DNA of 64,000 nucleotides, taken from positions 33,633 through 97,632 of the forward strand of contig NZ_JAAGOX010000008.1 of the NCBI RefSeq assembly GCF_010500245.1, in the 5' to 3' direction. Shown here in pieces: positions 26,695-34,519 of the stretch (position 1 is its first letter; each line of letters starts with the position of its first letter). Below the pieces are notes generated by a model that searched no databases, was not told the origin of the DNA, and was given only the letters and a program-made list of their open reading frames with translations. This DNA comes from Ruegeria sp. PrR005. GTDB taxonomy: Bacteria > Pseudomonadota > Alphaproteobacteria > Rhodobacterales > Rhodobacteraceae. Made by a program: the position numbers and the translations under genes.

Positions 26695-27558
26695 ATGTGG
26701 GAAAAGATGGACAAGCGTGACCGGGCGGCGCAGTTCCGGATTCGGCTCGGGCGGGCGATGGATCAGCGCCAGACCAGCCAGAGCGCGCTGGCGCGGCAAG
26801 TGGGGGTGGATCGCTCGACGATCTCTCAATTGCTGACTGGCGATGGCGCGCGCCTGCCCAATGCGCATGTGGTGGGGGCCTGCGCCTCGGCGCTGGGGGT
26901 GTCGGCCGACTGGCTCCTGAGCCTGTCGGATCGGCCCGAAAGTGCCGCCGAACTGCTGGCCAGTTCGCTGACCATGGCCGAGGCGCCCCGCGCGCTGGTG
27001 GATGAGCGAATCTATGAATGGCACCGAGAGGCGGCGGGGTACAAGATCCGCTATGTGCCCGCCGCCCTGCCCGACATGATGAAGACGCGCGCCTTTCTGG
27101 AATGGGAATACGCGCCGCATCTGGGGCGGACGGCGGATCAGGCGATCGGCGCGTCCGAGGACAGGCTGGCCTGGATGCGCAGCGCCCAGTCGGATTACGA
27201 GATCGCCATGCCCCTGTTCGAGTTGCACAGTTTTGCCCATGCCACCGGGTATTACCACGGGCTGCCGCTGGATCTGCGGCTGGAGCAGATCGACCGGTTC
27301 CTCGCGTTGAGCGAGCAGCTCTACCCGCGACTGCGCATCTATCTCTACGATGCCAAGCGGCTATATTCTGCGCCGATGACGATCTTTGGCCCGCTGCTCT
27401 GCGCCTTTTATGCGGGCAGCCATTACATGGCGTTCCGCGACAAGGACCGGATCGAGGTGTTCACCCGCCATTTCGACACGCTGGTGCGCGAGGCGGACCT
27501 GACCGCGCGGGACCTGCCTGAGCATCTGCGGCAGCTCAGGGCGGCGATTGCCCGCTGA
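26695..27558 (+). CDS. XRE-type helix-turn-helix transcriptional regulator
   Basis: This 287-residue protein has an N-terminal HTH (RLGRAMDQRQTSQSALARQV then GVDRSTISQLLTGDGARLP). A long C-terminal domain of ~200 residues follows with EWEYAPHLGRTADQ and YEIAMPLFELHSFAHATGYY; I do not recognise its ligand. If the ATG at 26707 is used, the first four residues drop out and the spacing to the palindrome is more normal. It is divergent from the DUF2061/desaturase genes and is a natural candidate to control them. Confidence 0.87.
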   Translation: MWEKMDKRDRAAQFRIRLGRAMDQRQTSQSALARQVGVDRSTISQLLTGDGARLPNAHVVGACASALGVSADWLLSLSDRPESAAELLASSLTMAEAPRALVDERIYEWHREAAGYKIRYVPAALPDMMKTRAFLEWEYAPHLGRTADQAIGASEDRLAWMRSAQSDYEIAMPLFELHSFAHATGYYHGLPLDLRLEQIDRFLALSEQLYPRLRIYLYDAKRLYSAPMTIFGPLLCAFYAGSHYMAFRDKDRIEVFTRHFDTLVREADLTARDLPEHLRQLRAAIAR

Positions 27559-27655
27559 ATTCGGCGCGCGGGATGCGCGCGGCGCGGTTCTCTGCTATGA
27601 TGGGACACCTGACACCAGACAGGACCAACCGGACCCAAAGAACGGAGGAGACCCG

Positions 27656-27838
27656 ATGGACGCAATCAGGAGCGCTGAATATGCCCGCGCGCTTTATGCA
27701 GCACATGGCGACCGGGCCGAGGCAGAAGCGGCCCAAAAGGAACAGCATTGCAAGGCAATGGGCAATCTGGACGAGGCCGAGAGCTGGCAGGCGGTGCGCC
27801 GTGCCATCCGGCAGATGCGCGGCGCGAACCAGAGCTGA
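27656..27838 (+). CDS. Small hypothetical protein
   Basis: This 60-residue, highly charged, Ala-rich protein (MDAIRSAEYARALYAAHGDR and onward) has a strong GGAGGAG ribosome site, so it is very likely translated. It is predicted helical with no membrane segment. The upstream in-frame extension has no ribosome site. It sits between the XRE regulator and the hemerythrin-like gene on the same strand. No function can be assigned. Confidence 0.75.
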   Translation: MDAIRSAEYARALYAAHGDRAEAEAAQKEQHCKAMGNLDEAESWQAVRRAIRQMRGANQS

Positions 27839-27912
27839 GGCCAGAGGTTTTTCTGCGCAATATGGCTGCCGGGTGCCTGTCACGCGGCAAGTGATGCTGT
27901 ATATCGTCCGGA

Positions 27913-28479
27913 ATGGATGATTTGCTTTTCGATAGCAGGGCCGGATTGCCCGAAGCGTTGCGGGTGCTGCTTACCGCGCATCCGCGCGAGAGCTGGCAGG
28001 CCGATCCCAATTTTCACGGGCTGGTCAGTTTCTGGCTGGAGCGTCACATGATGTTCCGTCAGATCATGGCGCATATGCAGGCCGAGACCCGGGCATTCCT
28101 GGATGCCGAGCGGGACCCGGCGCGGTTCGCGCAGGGCATCGCGCGCTATGGCGGCATGTTCGTGAACCAGTTGCACGGGCATCACCAGATCGAGGACCAG
28201 CACTATTTTCCCCTTCTCAGGACCAAGGACAGCCGTATCGAGGCGGGGTTCGACCTGTTGGATGCGGACCACCATGCGCTGGACGGCCTGCTGAACCGGT
28301 TCGTGGAGCAGGCAAATGCGGCGATCCAGGGGGCCAATGGCCCTCAGGCGCGCAGCAGCGCCGGGAGGCTGCTGGCGGGACTGGGCGATCTGGAGCGGAT
28401 GATCGGCCGACATCTGGAGGATGAAGAAGACCTGATCGTGCCGATCATCCTGAAACACGGCGCCGACAATCTGGGATAG
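27913..28479 (+). CDS. Hemerythrin-like (HHE) domain protein
   Basis: This 188-residue helical protein carries the scattered His/Glu ligands of a di-iron hemerythrin domain: FHGLVSFWLERHMMFR, NQLHGHHQIEDQHYFP, DADHHALDGLLNRF and RHLEDEEDLIVPIIL. Bacterial HHE proteins sense or store O2, NO or iron. Length and ligand spacing suit a single-domain cytoplasmic protein. It stands alone and is followed by three tight hairpins. Confidence 0.9.
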   Translation: MDDLLFDSRAGLPEALRVLLTAHPRESWQADPNFHGLVSFWLERHMMFRQIMAHMQAETRAFLDAERDPARFAQGIARYGGMFVNQLHGHHQIEDQHYFPLLRTKDSRIEAGFDLLDADHHALDGLLNRFVEQANAAIQGANGPQARSSAGRLLAGLGDLERMIGRHLEDEEDLIVPIILKHGADNLG

Positions 28480-28551
28480 CCATAGGAACAGCGGTTGGCG
28501 AACAACAGTGGTCCTTGTACCCGATAGCCTGTCCGCAAGGCGCGACGGTCA

Positions 28552-28616
28552 CACGATTTCGACGAAATCGTGTCCACAAGGTTTGTGACAAACCTTGTTC
28601 CCGCGCATCTGCGCGG
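28552..28616. repeat. Three tandem tight hairpins
   Basis: CACGATTTCG (28552-28561) pairs with CGAAATCGTG (28563-28572) around one base. ACAAGGTTTGT (28576-28586) pairs with ACAAACCTTGT (28588-28598) around one base. CCGCGCA (28601-28607) pairs with TGCGCGG (28610-28616). They lie between convergent genes and may terminate both, but the tight, tandem layout is more than a terminator needs. A related CACGAAATCGTG occurs at 55503 and 63714. Confidence 0.75.
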
Positions 28617-28627
28617 TGCCGCCCCAA

Positions 28628-29389
28628 TCAGACCTTGGGGTCGGGGTTCACCGTATGGCCATCGACCGCGATCACCTGCCCTGACACCAGCCGCGCCGCG
28701 TCGGACCCCAGAAACACCGCCATGTTGGCGATATCCGACGCCTCGACAAACCGGCCCATCGAGGTGCCTGAGGCATAACCGGCATAGACCTGGTCCCGGG
28801 TCATGCCCTTGGCGGCCGCCTCGCGCGCCAGCACGCCCTCCATCCGTGGCCCTTCGACCGCGCCGGGGCAGATCACGTTGCAGCGGATCCCGTGCGGTCC
28901 CAGCTCCATCGCCAATGTCTTGGCAAGGCCGATCACCCCCCATTTCGCCGCCGCATAAGGCGAGCGGTGCGGATAGCCATACTGCCCGGCGGTGGACGAC
29001 GTGATGACGATACTGCCCGCGCCCTGCCGTTTCAGCAGGGGGGCGGCGTATTTGGCACACAGAAACGCGCCGTCGAGATTGACCGCGATGCAGGCGCGCC
29101 AACCGTCGAGCGGCATGTCCTCAACCAGCGCGGTCGGCCCGGCGATCCCGGCATTGGAACAGAGCGTATCAAGCCCGCCCCAGTCGGCCTCTATTTCGGC
29201 AAAGAGCGCCGCGACCGACGCCTCATCCGCCACATCGACAACACTCTGTCGCCAGTGGTCGGGACAGGCGGCAAGCGCCGCCTTGTCCACATCCGCGATC
29301 CAGACCCGCGCCCCCGCCGCATCGAAGGCCTCGGCCATGGCGCGACCGATCCCCGAGGCGCCGGCGGTGATCAGAACGCGCGCGCTCAT
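28628..29389 (-). CDS. SDR family oxidoreductase of the carnitine cluster
   Basis: This 253-residue SDR has VLITAGASGIGRAMAEAF (cofactor site), LCSNAGIAG, the catalytic Ser in VITSSTAGQ and an intact YxxxK in SPYAAAKWGVIG. It is a functional-looking NAD(P)-dependent dehydrogenase. Its start overlaps the end of the carnitine dehydrogenase/thioesterase gene by 4 bp, so it is likely to be in the same pathway, perhaps acting on a carnitine-related hydroxy compound. The true substrate is not shown by the sequence. Confidence 0.9.
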   Translation of the reverse strand: MSARVLITAGASGIGRAMAEAFDAAGARVWIADVDKAALAACPDHWRQSVVDVADEASVAALFAEIEADWGGLDTLCSNAGIAGPTALVEDMPLDGWRACIAVNLDGAFLCAKYAAPLLKRQGAGSIVITSSTAGQYGYPHRSPYAAAKWGVIGLAKTLAMELGPHGIRCNVICPGAVEGPRMEGVLAREAAAKGMTRDQVYAGYASGTSMGRFVEASDIANMAVFLGSDAARLVSGQVIAVDGHTVNPDPKV

Positions 29390-30849
29390 GCCGGTTTCCG
29401 GATCGCGCTGCCCGCGCCCTCAGGGTAGGACAGGTCTGCCTGCGCCTCGGCGATGCGGGCCATGGCGGCCTCGATTTCGGGCGAGGGCGCACAGGGTTTG
29501 CGGGTTTCCAGGCTCACATGCAACAGGAAGCTTTCGCCGGTGGCGAGCAGCGTGTCGCCTTCGTACATGCGGTGGAAGAGATGCAGCTTCTTGCCCTGCC
29601 CCAGCAGCATCTGGGTTTCGACCCGGATCCGCGCCCCCGCGTGGGTCTCGTCCAGATGGCGGATATGGGTCTCGGCGGTGAAATAGCTGCCACCGCTGGC
29701 GATGTAGTCGGCATCGCAGCCGATGATCTCCATGAACCGGTCGGTGGAATTGGCAAACGCCTCCAGATATTTCGACTCGGTCATGTGGCCGTTGTAATCC
29801 GTCCAGTCGAGCGGCACCGCGCGCGACAAGGTCAGGATCGGCTGGGTCAGATCGGCAGTCTCCAGATCGGGCAGCGCCTTGGGCTTCAGCGCCGCGTCAT
29901 GCTTGTTCAGCACCGCGCCCGCACCCCAGTTCTGCGCCTTGAGCGCCCGCATCATGCCGACAAGGTTGTTGTCGCGGATGCGTTCCAGCTCGCGGATCGT
30001 ATGGTGCCCCGATTGCGCATCCGACTGGCCCGCGATCAGGTCGACCAGTTCGTCAGTGAATTCGGGCACATCCATCAGCTTGGTCCAGGGCCAGCTGAGG
30101 CAGGGGCCGAACTGCGCCATGAAATGCTTCATGCCCGCTTCGCCGCCCGCCACGCGGTAGGTTTCGAACAGGCCCATCTGCGCCCAACGGATACCAAAGC
30201 CCATGCGGATCGCCTCGTCGATCTCTTCAGTGGTGGCGATGCCGTCCTTGACCAGCCACAGCGCCTCGCGCCAGACGGCCTCCAGAAAGCGGTCGGCGAT
30301 ATGGGCGTCGATCTCCTTGCGCACATGCAGCGGGAACTGCCCCAGTCCTCGCATGATCTCCTTGGCGCGTTCGATCATCTCGGGGCTGTTTTCCGGCGTT
30401 GTCACCAGTTCGATCAGCGGCAGCAGGTAGACCGGGTTGAACGGGTGCGTCACCACGATCTGACCGGGGCGCAGCGCGCCCTCCTGCAATTCGCTAGGCT
30501 TGAAGCCAGAGGTCGAGGAGCCAAGGATCGCCTGCGGATCGCAGGTCTCCTGGATCGAGCGATAGACCTTGAGTTTCAGGTCCAGACGTTCGGGCACACT
30601 TTCCTGGATCCAGGCGACTCCGTTGACCGCCTCACCAAGATCGGTGTGAAAGCTGAGCTTGCCTTCGGGCGGCAGCGGCACGTCGCTGAGGCCAGGCAGC
30701 GAGCGGCGGGCATTGGCCAGCACCTCGCCAATCTTGCGTTCGGCCTCGGGGTCGGGATCGAACACCCGCACATCCCAGCCGTTGAGCAGAAAGCGCGCGG
30801 CCCAGCCGCCGCCGATCACGCCACCACCGATGATTGCAGCCGTTGTCAT
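29386..30849 (-). CDS. lcdH: Fused L-carnitine 3-dehydrogenase / betainyl-CoA thioesterase
   Basis: This 487-residue protein starts at 30849 (GGAGAGG upstream). Residues ~1-310 are a 3-hydroxyacyl-CoA-dehydrogenase-type NAD enzyme (AIIGGGVIGGGWAARFLLNG, then VTHPFNPVYLLPLIELV and GMGFGIRWAQMGLFETYRV-like text read as MGFGIRWAQMGLFETY). Residues ~335-470 are a hotdog thioesterase (VPLDWTDYNGHMTESKYLEA, then HIRHLDETHAGARIRVETQM). This fusion is the carnitine dehydrogenase arrangement known in rhizobia and roseobacters: carnitine is oxidised to dehydrocarnitine and a later betainyl-CoA is hydrolysed to glycine betaine. Neighbours cdhC and cdhR support this. Confidence 0.92.
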   Translation of the reverse strand: MTTAAIIGGGVIGGGWAARFLLNGWDVRVFDPDPEAERKIGEVLANARRSLPGLSDVPLPPEGKLSFHTDLGEAVNGVAWIQESVPERLDLKLKVYRSIQETCDPQAILGSSTSGFKPSELQEGALRPGQIVVTHPFNPVYLLPLIELVTTPENSPEMIERAKEIMRGLGQFPLHVRKEIDAHIADRFLEAVWREALWLVKDGIATTEEIDEAIRMGFGIRWAQMGLFETYRVAGGEAGMKHFMAQFGPCLSWPWTKLMDVPEFTDELVDLIAGQSDAQSGHHTIRELERIRDNNLVGMMRALKAQNWGAGAVLNKHDAALKPKALPDLETADLTQPILTLSRAVPLDWTDYNGHMTESKYLEAFANSTDRFMEIIGCDADYIASGGSYFTAETHIRHLDETHAGARIRVETQMLLGQGKKLHLFHRMYEGDTLLATGESFLLHVSLETRKPCAPSPEIEAAMARIAEAQADLSYPEGAGSAIRKPA

Positions 30850-30883
30850 GACGGCCTCTCCTTCTTTGTCCATATTCCGTGTT

Positions 30884-31429
30884 TCAACGCGGATCTTGTG
30901 CCACGTCGATCAGTTTGCTCGTGTCATAGCCATTGGCGGTCAGTGCCGCCTCGGCCCGGGCGCGTATGTCGGCGCCGATCCGGGGTTCGCGCGCCAGGAT
31001 CCAGCCGGTCTTGCCGCGCGGGGTGCCGATGGCGGCGACGGTGTAGCCCTCGTCGATATAGAGAACCCAATAGTCGCCGCGCGCAAAGGGCAGCCAAGGC
31101 ACAAAGGTGACAGACAGCTTGCCCGGCCCCTCGACCCGCGCCACACCTTCGGCCGTGGTCACCGGCCCGTCGAGCGCGCCCTTGCGGCAGGTGTTGGTCA
31201 CACTCACCTGCCCGTCGTCGCGCAGGGCATAATCGGCGGTGACGCCGACGCAGCCCTCTTCGAACCGGTTCGGAAAGCGCGCGATCTCGTACCAGCGGCC
31301 CAGATAGCGGTCGATGTCCAGCGCCGGCACCGCGCCGATCGCGACCGAGCGGTCGCGATAGGTCTCGGCCCCTGCCACTGACGCGGCAAGGGCGAGGCCC
31401 GCAGCAAGCGCCGCCGCGAGCCGGTTCAC
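30884..31429 (-). CDS. Lipocalin family (Blc-like) exported protein
   Basis: This 181-residue protein has a signal peptide (MNRLAAALAAGLALAASVAG) and a lipocalin core. The landmarks are DIDRYLGRWYEIARFPNRFE (the GxW motif), then YALRDDGQVSVTNTCRKG and GDYWVLYIDEGYTVAAIGTP. Blc-type lipocalins bind lipids at the outer membrane or periplasm. It is translationally coupled (4-bp overlap) to cdhC and is 34 bp upstream of lcdH, so it is inside the carnitine operon. Why a lipocalin belongs there is not known; binding a long-chain acylcarnitine is a guess. Confidence 0.9.
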   Translation of the reverse strand: MNRLAAALAAGLALAASVAGAETYRDRSVAIGAVPALDIDRYLGRWYEIARFPNRFEEGCVGVTADYALRDDGQVSVTNTCRKGALDGPVTTAEGVARVEGPGKLSVTFVPWLPFARGDYWVLYIDEGYTVAAIGTPRGKTGWILAREPRIGADIRARAEAALTANGYDTSKLIDVAQDPR

Positions 31430-32343
31430 TTCGCCACCGGTGCGCGTTTCACCAGGCCCAGCTTTTCGCGCACTTTCTGCGGGCCGATCACCCGCGCGCC
31501 CATGTTCGACACGATGCCTGCGGCCCGTTCGACCAGTTGCCAGTTCTCGGCCAGCACGCCCTTGTCGAGCCAGAGATTATCCTCGAGCCCGACGCGCACA
31601 TTACCCCCCGCCAGCACCGACGCGGCGGCATAGGCCATCTGGTTACGGCCCAGCGCAAAGGCCGAGAAGGTCCAGTCGTCGGGCACATTGTTGACCATCG
31701 CCATGAAGGTATTGAGGTCATCAGGCGCGCCCCACGGCACGCCCATGCAGAGCTGGACCAGCGCCGGACCCTCGAGCACGCCATCCTTGACCAGTTGCTT
31801 GGCGTACCACAGGTGGCCGGTGTCGAACGCCTCGATCTCGGGTTTCACCCCCAGTTCGGTCATCATCCGGCCCATGGCGGTCAGCATGCCGGGCGTGTTG
31901 GTCATCACGTAATCGGCCTCGGCAAAGTTCATGGTGCCGCAGTCGAGCGTGCAGATCTCGGGCAGGCATTCGGCCACATGCGCCACCCGCTCGGTGGCGC
32001 CGACCATATCGGTGCCCTTTTCACGCAGCGGCAGCGGGTTCTCGACATCGCCGAATATCATGTCGCCGCCCATGCCGGCGGTCAGGTTCAGAACCACGTC
32101 GACCTCGGCGTCGCGGATGCGGTCCGTCACTTCGCGATAGAGGTCCAACCGGCGCGACGGCGCGCCGGTCTCAGGGTCGCGCACGTGGCAATGCACCACT
32201 GCGGCCCCCGCCTTGGCCGCCGCGATTGCGCTGTCGGCGATCTGTTTGGGCGAGCGCGGCACATGCGGGCTGCGATCCTGGGTGCCGCCCGAACCGGTGA
32301 CGGCGCAGGTGATGAAGACCTCGCGGTTCATTTCCAGAGGCAT
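31426..32343 (-). CDS. cdhC: BKACE-family enzyme, probable dehydrocarnitine cleavage protein
   Basis: This 305-residue TIM-barrel protein belongs to the beta-keto acid cleavage (BKACE, formerly DUF849) family. Markers are FITCAVTGSGGTQDRSPHVP, AKAGAAVVHCHVRDPETGAP and VRVGLEDNLWLDKGVLAEN. BKACE enzymes condense a beta-keto acid with acetyl-CoA. In the carnitine pathway this converts dehydrocarnitine to betainyl-CoA and acetoacetate, which fits the neighbouring fused dehydrogenase-thioesterase. It is the first gene of the minus-strand operon and divergent from the cdhR-like regulator. Confidence 0.92.
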   Translation of the reverse strand: MPLEMNREVFITCAVTGSGGTQDRSPHVPRSPKQIADSAIAAAKAGAAVVHCHVRDPETGAPSRRLDLYREVTDRIRDAEVDVVLNLTAGMGGDMIFGDVENPLPLREKGTDMVGATERVAHVAECLPEICTLDCGTMNFAEADYVMTNTPGMLTAMGRMMTELGVKPEIEAFDTGHLWYAKQLVKDGVLEGPALVQLCMGVPWGAPDDLNTFMAMVNNVPDDWTFSAFALGRNQMAYAAASVLAGGNVRVGLEDNLWLDKGVLAENWQLVERAAGIVSNMGARVIGPQKVREKLGLVKRAPVAK

Positions 32344-32476
32344 GTCGGTTTTCCCTTGTTTTTACCGGCTTCTCCCCCGGGTTGTCCCCAGATTTGTCCC
32401 CGGATTCCGATTTGCGTTGTGTTCGACTCTGGCGCAGCCTTGCGGCGACCACTTGCCAGAATGCGAATCGAACTTG

Positions 32477-33463
32477 ATGAAATCCGCAAAAAACATTCTC
32501 CAGCCGGAACACCGCGCGCTGAAATGCGCGCTTCTGGTGCTGGACGATTGCAACACGCTCAGCTTTGCCGCCGCGGTTGACCCGATGCGCGCCGCCAACC
32601 GGCTGGCCGACCGGCACGCGTTCGACTGGGACTATGTCACCGCCACCGACGCGCCCGCGCGGTTGACCTGCGGGCTGATGGTGCCGGGCCTGCCGCTGGC
32701 GCGGCTCGAAACCTGCGACCTCCTGATCGTCGTGGCGGGCTTCCAGCTGGCGCGCCACGCCACGCCCAGCCTGCTGGCCGGGCTGCGCCGGATCGCGGCG
32801 GGCGGCGCCACGCTGGCCGGGATCGACGGGGGCCCGTGGCTCTTGGCCGAAGCCGGTCTGCTCGACGGTCACGCCGCCACCACCCATTGGGAGGATCTGG
32901 ACAATTTCGCCAGTCGCTTCCCTGCCATAGACGTGCGCAGCGACCGCTTTGCCATTTCAGGCAACCGGCTGACCTCGGGCGGGGCGATGCCCGCGATCGA
33001 GATGATGCTGCATATCATCGCCGCCCGCCATGGCGCGGGCTTTGCCGCGCGGGTGGCAGGGCTTTTCCTCTACGAAGGCGCGCCAGAGCCTGGCAAGCCG
33101 CAGCGTCGCACCGGCGCGCCGCACCGCCACAACAAGCTGACCGCGCGGGCCAACGCGCTGATGGAGGCGGCGCTGGACGAGCCGCTGCCCCTGGCCGAAA
33201 TCGCCGAGACGCTGGGTACCAGCCCGCGCACCCTGCAACAGCAGTTCCGCCTGCGCCTGGGCACCACGCCGCAGGACCATTATCTGCAACTGCGCCTGGC
33301 CGAGGCGCGGCGACTGGTCACCGACACCGACATGCCGCTGATGGAGGTGGCGCAGGCCACCGGCTTTACCTCGCAATCGAGCTTTGCCCGCGCCTTTCGC
33401 ACCCAGCACGGCCAATCCGCCCGCGACCTGCGACAGGCTCGCACCCAGCCCGCCACGCCCTGA
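32477..33463 (+). CDS. cdhR: GlxA/CdhR-type AraC-family regulator of carnitine catabolism
   Basis: This 328-residue protein has an N-terminal DJ-1/PfpI-like ligand domain (LKCALLVLDDCNTLSFAAAV, then AGGATLAGIDGGPWLLAEAG) and a C-terminal AraC-type double HTH (PLAEIAETLGTSPRTLQQQF and LMEVAQATGFTSQSSFARAF). CdhR of Pseudomonas has this architecture and activates carnitine dehydrogenase genes. Divergent placement from cdhC supports the same role. The ATG at 32477 begins the domain; the longer upstream frame runs antisense to cdhC. The 133-bp gap contains two TTGTCCCC direct repeats that could be part of a control region. Confidence 0.87.
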   Translation: MKSAKNILQPEHRALKCALLVLDDCNTLSFAAAVDPMRAANRLADRHAFDWDYVTATDAPARLTCGLMVPGLPLARLETCDLLIVVAGFQLARHATPSLLAGLRRIAAGGATLAGIDGGPWLLAEAGLLDGHAATTHWEDLDNFASRFPAIDVRSDRFAISGNRLTSGGAMPAIEMMLHIIAARHGAGFAARVAGLFLYEGAPEPGKPQRRTGAPHRHNKLTARANALMEAALDEPLPLAEIAETLGTSPRTLQQQFRLRLGTTPQDHYLQLRLAEARRLVTDTDMPLMEVAQATGFTSQSSFARAFRTQHGQSARDLRQARTQPATP

Positions 33464-33465
33464 TC

Positions 33466-33521
33466 TTCATTTCGCTGCAAATACTCCGGGGGAGTCGCGC
33501 GGGACGCGCGACGGGGGCAGA
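33466..33521. repeat. Dispersed GC-rich intergenic element (copy 4), interrupted by the Mu-like element
   Basis: CTTCATTTCGCTGCAAATAC followed by TCCGGGGGAGTCGCGCGGGA and CGGGGGCAGA matches the other copies. The expected right half, GCCCCCC, is found 8.6 kb away at 42147-42153, immediately after the Mu-like element. Joining the two flanks restores GGGGGCAGAGCCCCCC, close to GGGGGCAGCGCCCCC in copy 2. So the element inserted inside this repeat. Confidence 0.8.
33517..33521. repeat. Left 5-bp target-site duplication
   Basis: GCAGA at 33517-33521 immediately precedes the TG that starts the Mu-like element. The identical GCAGA is at 42143-42147 right after its terminal CA. Five-base duplications are the rule for Mu-type transposition. 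Confidence 0.9.
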
Positions 33522-33528
33522 TGACGGG

Positions 33529-33547
33529 TTTCAGCGGGTTTGATACC
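33529..33547 (+). repeat. Left end repeat L1 (MuA-site-like)
   Basis: TTTCAGCGGGTTTGATACC begins 7 bp from the left terminus. L2 at 33593 is identical, and R1 and R2 at the right end are inverted variants. Confidence 0.85.
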
Positions 33548-33592
33548 TGCCCAAAAAAGATCGCGCAAAATCAGCGTGTTAGAAGTGGGCGA

Positions 33593-33611
33593 TTTCAGCG
33601 GGTTTGATACC
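33593..33611 (+). repeat. Left end repeat L2 (MuA-site-like)
   Basis: The same 19 bp as L1, with 64-bp spacing. The two sites with L1 resemble the multi-site transposase-binding ends of Mu-family elements. Confidence 0.85.
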
Positions 33612-33728
33612 TTTCGGGCGATTTCGGGCCGGAAAGGCGGTTTCGCCGCAAAGGGCGCTGGAAAAAATCCAGTGTTTTCAATGGATGCGTGTAAGAAGTC
33701 ATGCGCAATATTGCGCATGGCGCACGGT

Positions 33729-34229
33729 CTAATCGCTGCCGAATGAACCACTGTCTGACACCAGTAGTTGGACCAGTTTATCCACTTCAGCCTGACAATC
33801 TTCTTCCGTGCCATTTGAAGGCGTCTGCCGGTATTCTAGGAAGCGAAGCATGGTCTTGGCGCTGTAGTGCCATATTGGCTTTCCCGCCACTTTGCCCGAT
33901 TGGATAATCGGCTTTGAGGTGTTGTTTTGAAGCTGTTCCAGTTCAACAAGTAACTGATGCGCAACAGAGAAGACCATGAGCGCATCGCTATACTTTGCTT
34001 CCTTAGCCGGTGTGGAATCCGCTGCAAGACCGGCGAGCCAATCAATTGAAACACCCATTCCATTTGCAATGGCTACTACTGCATCAAAGCCAGGGCGCTG
34101 AGGGTCCTTCAGTCTTAAATAGTTTGCCAGGGATGCTTTGGACAAACCGCATCGCTCTGCCATCTCTTGAATAGACAATCCCTCGGACGCTTGGAGGGTA
34201 CGTAGTCTCTTTGCCAGGTCACTACTCAT
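33729..34229 (-). CDS. Phage repressor-like XRE protein
   Basis: This 166-residue protein has an N-terminal HTH: KRLRTLQASEGLSIQEMAER then CGLSKASLANYLRLKDP. The rest is a short oligomerisation-type region ending in an acidic tail. It is transcribed away from the transposase genes, as the c repressor of Mu is. It probably keeps the element silent by binding the palindromes at 34258-34285. Its base composition is lower in G+C than the host genes around it. Confidence 0.85.
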   Translation of the reverse strand: MSSDLAKRLRTLQASEGLSIQEMAERCGLSKASLANYLRLKDPQRPGFDAVVAIANGMGVSIDWLAGLAADSTPAKEAKYSDALMVFSVAHQLLVELEQLQNNTSKPIIQSGKVAGKPIWHYSAKTMLRFLEYRQTPSNGTEEDCQAEVDKLVQLLVSDSGSFGSD

Positions 34230-34257
34230 CGAAAGCTCACAACGCTAGTTGATGCAC

Positions 34258-34285
34258 CTTATTGGAGATACTAGTATCTAATAAG
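34258..34285. promoter_or_regulatory. Operator-like palindrome between repressor and early genes
   Basis: AGATACTAGTATCT (34266-34279) is a perfect palindrome. It is flanked by CTTATT (34258-34263) and its complement AATAAG (34280-34285), and a further AGATACT half-site follows. It lies in the divergent promoter region between the repressor and Ner-like genes, where lytic/lysogenic control is expected. Confidence 0.65.
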
Positions 34286-34312
34286 ATACTTAAGTCCCCG
34301 ATAAGGCTTCAT

Positions 34313-34519
34313 ATGACAACCTCTTACCACGATACTCGGATCAAACTCTACAGGAGAGTTCGTGCCGGTTTCACTGCACAAGGAAAGTCCTTGCACAAGT
34401 GGTGTTCGGAGAATGGCGTTGCAATGCAAAACGCTCGTGCGGCTATCTTAGGTATTTGGATAGGTCCGAAAGCCGACGTCTTGGTTAAGCGAATAGTCAA
34501 GGACGCTGGGCCGCTATGA
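34313..34519 (+). CDS. Ner-like small early DNA-binding protein (tentative)
   Basis: This is a 68-residue basic protein. The ATG at 34313 was chosen because AAGG precedes it; a longer frame begins at 34262 inside the operator palindrome and is less likely. Its position, the first gene rightward of the repressor and overlapping the transposase start by 4 bp, is that of ner in Mu-like phages. The text YRRVRAGFTAQGKSLHKWCS then NGVAMQNARAAI is compatible with a helix-turn-helix. The identification is by position and size more than by motif. Confidence 0.65.
   Translation: MTTSYHDTRIKLYRRVRAGFTAQGKSLHKWCSENGVAMQNARAAILGIWIGPKADVLVKRIVKDAGPL

Noticed and set aside
29518..31110. 530-codon open frame on the plus strand
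   Set aside because: It is antisense to the fused carnitine dehydrogenase/thioesterase gene.
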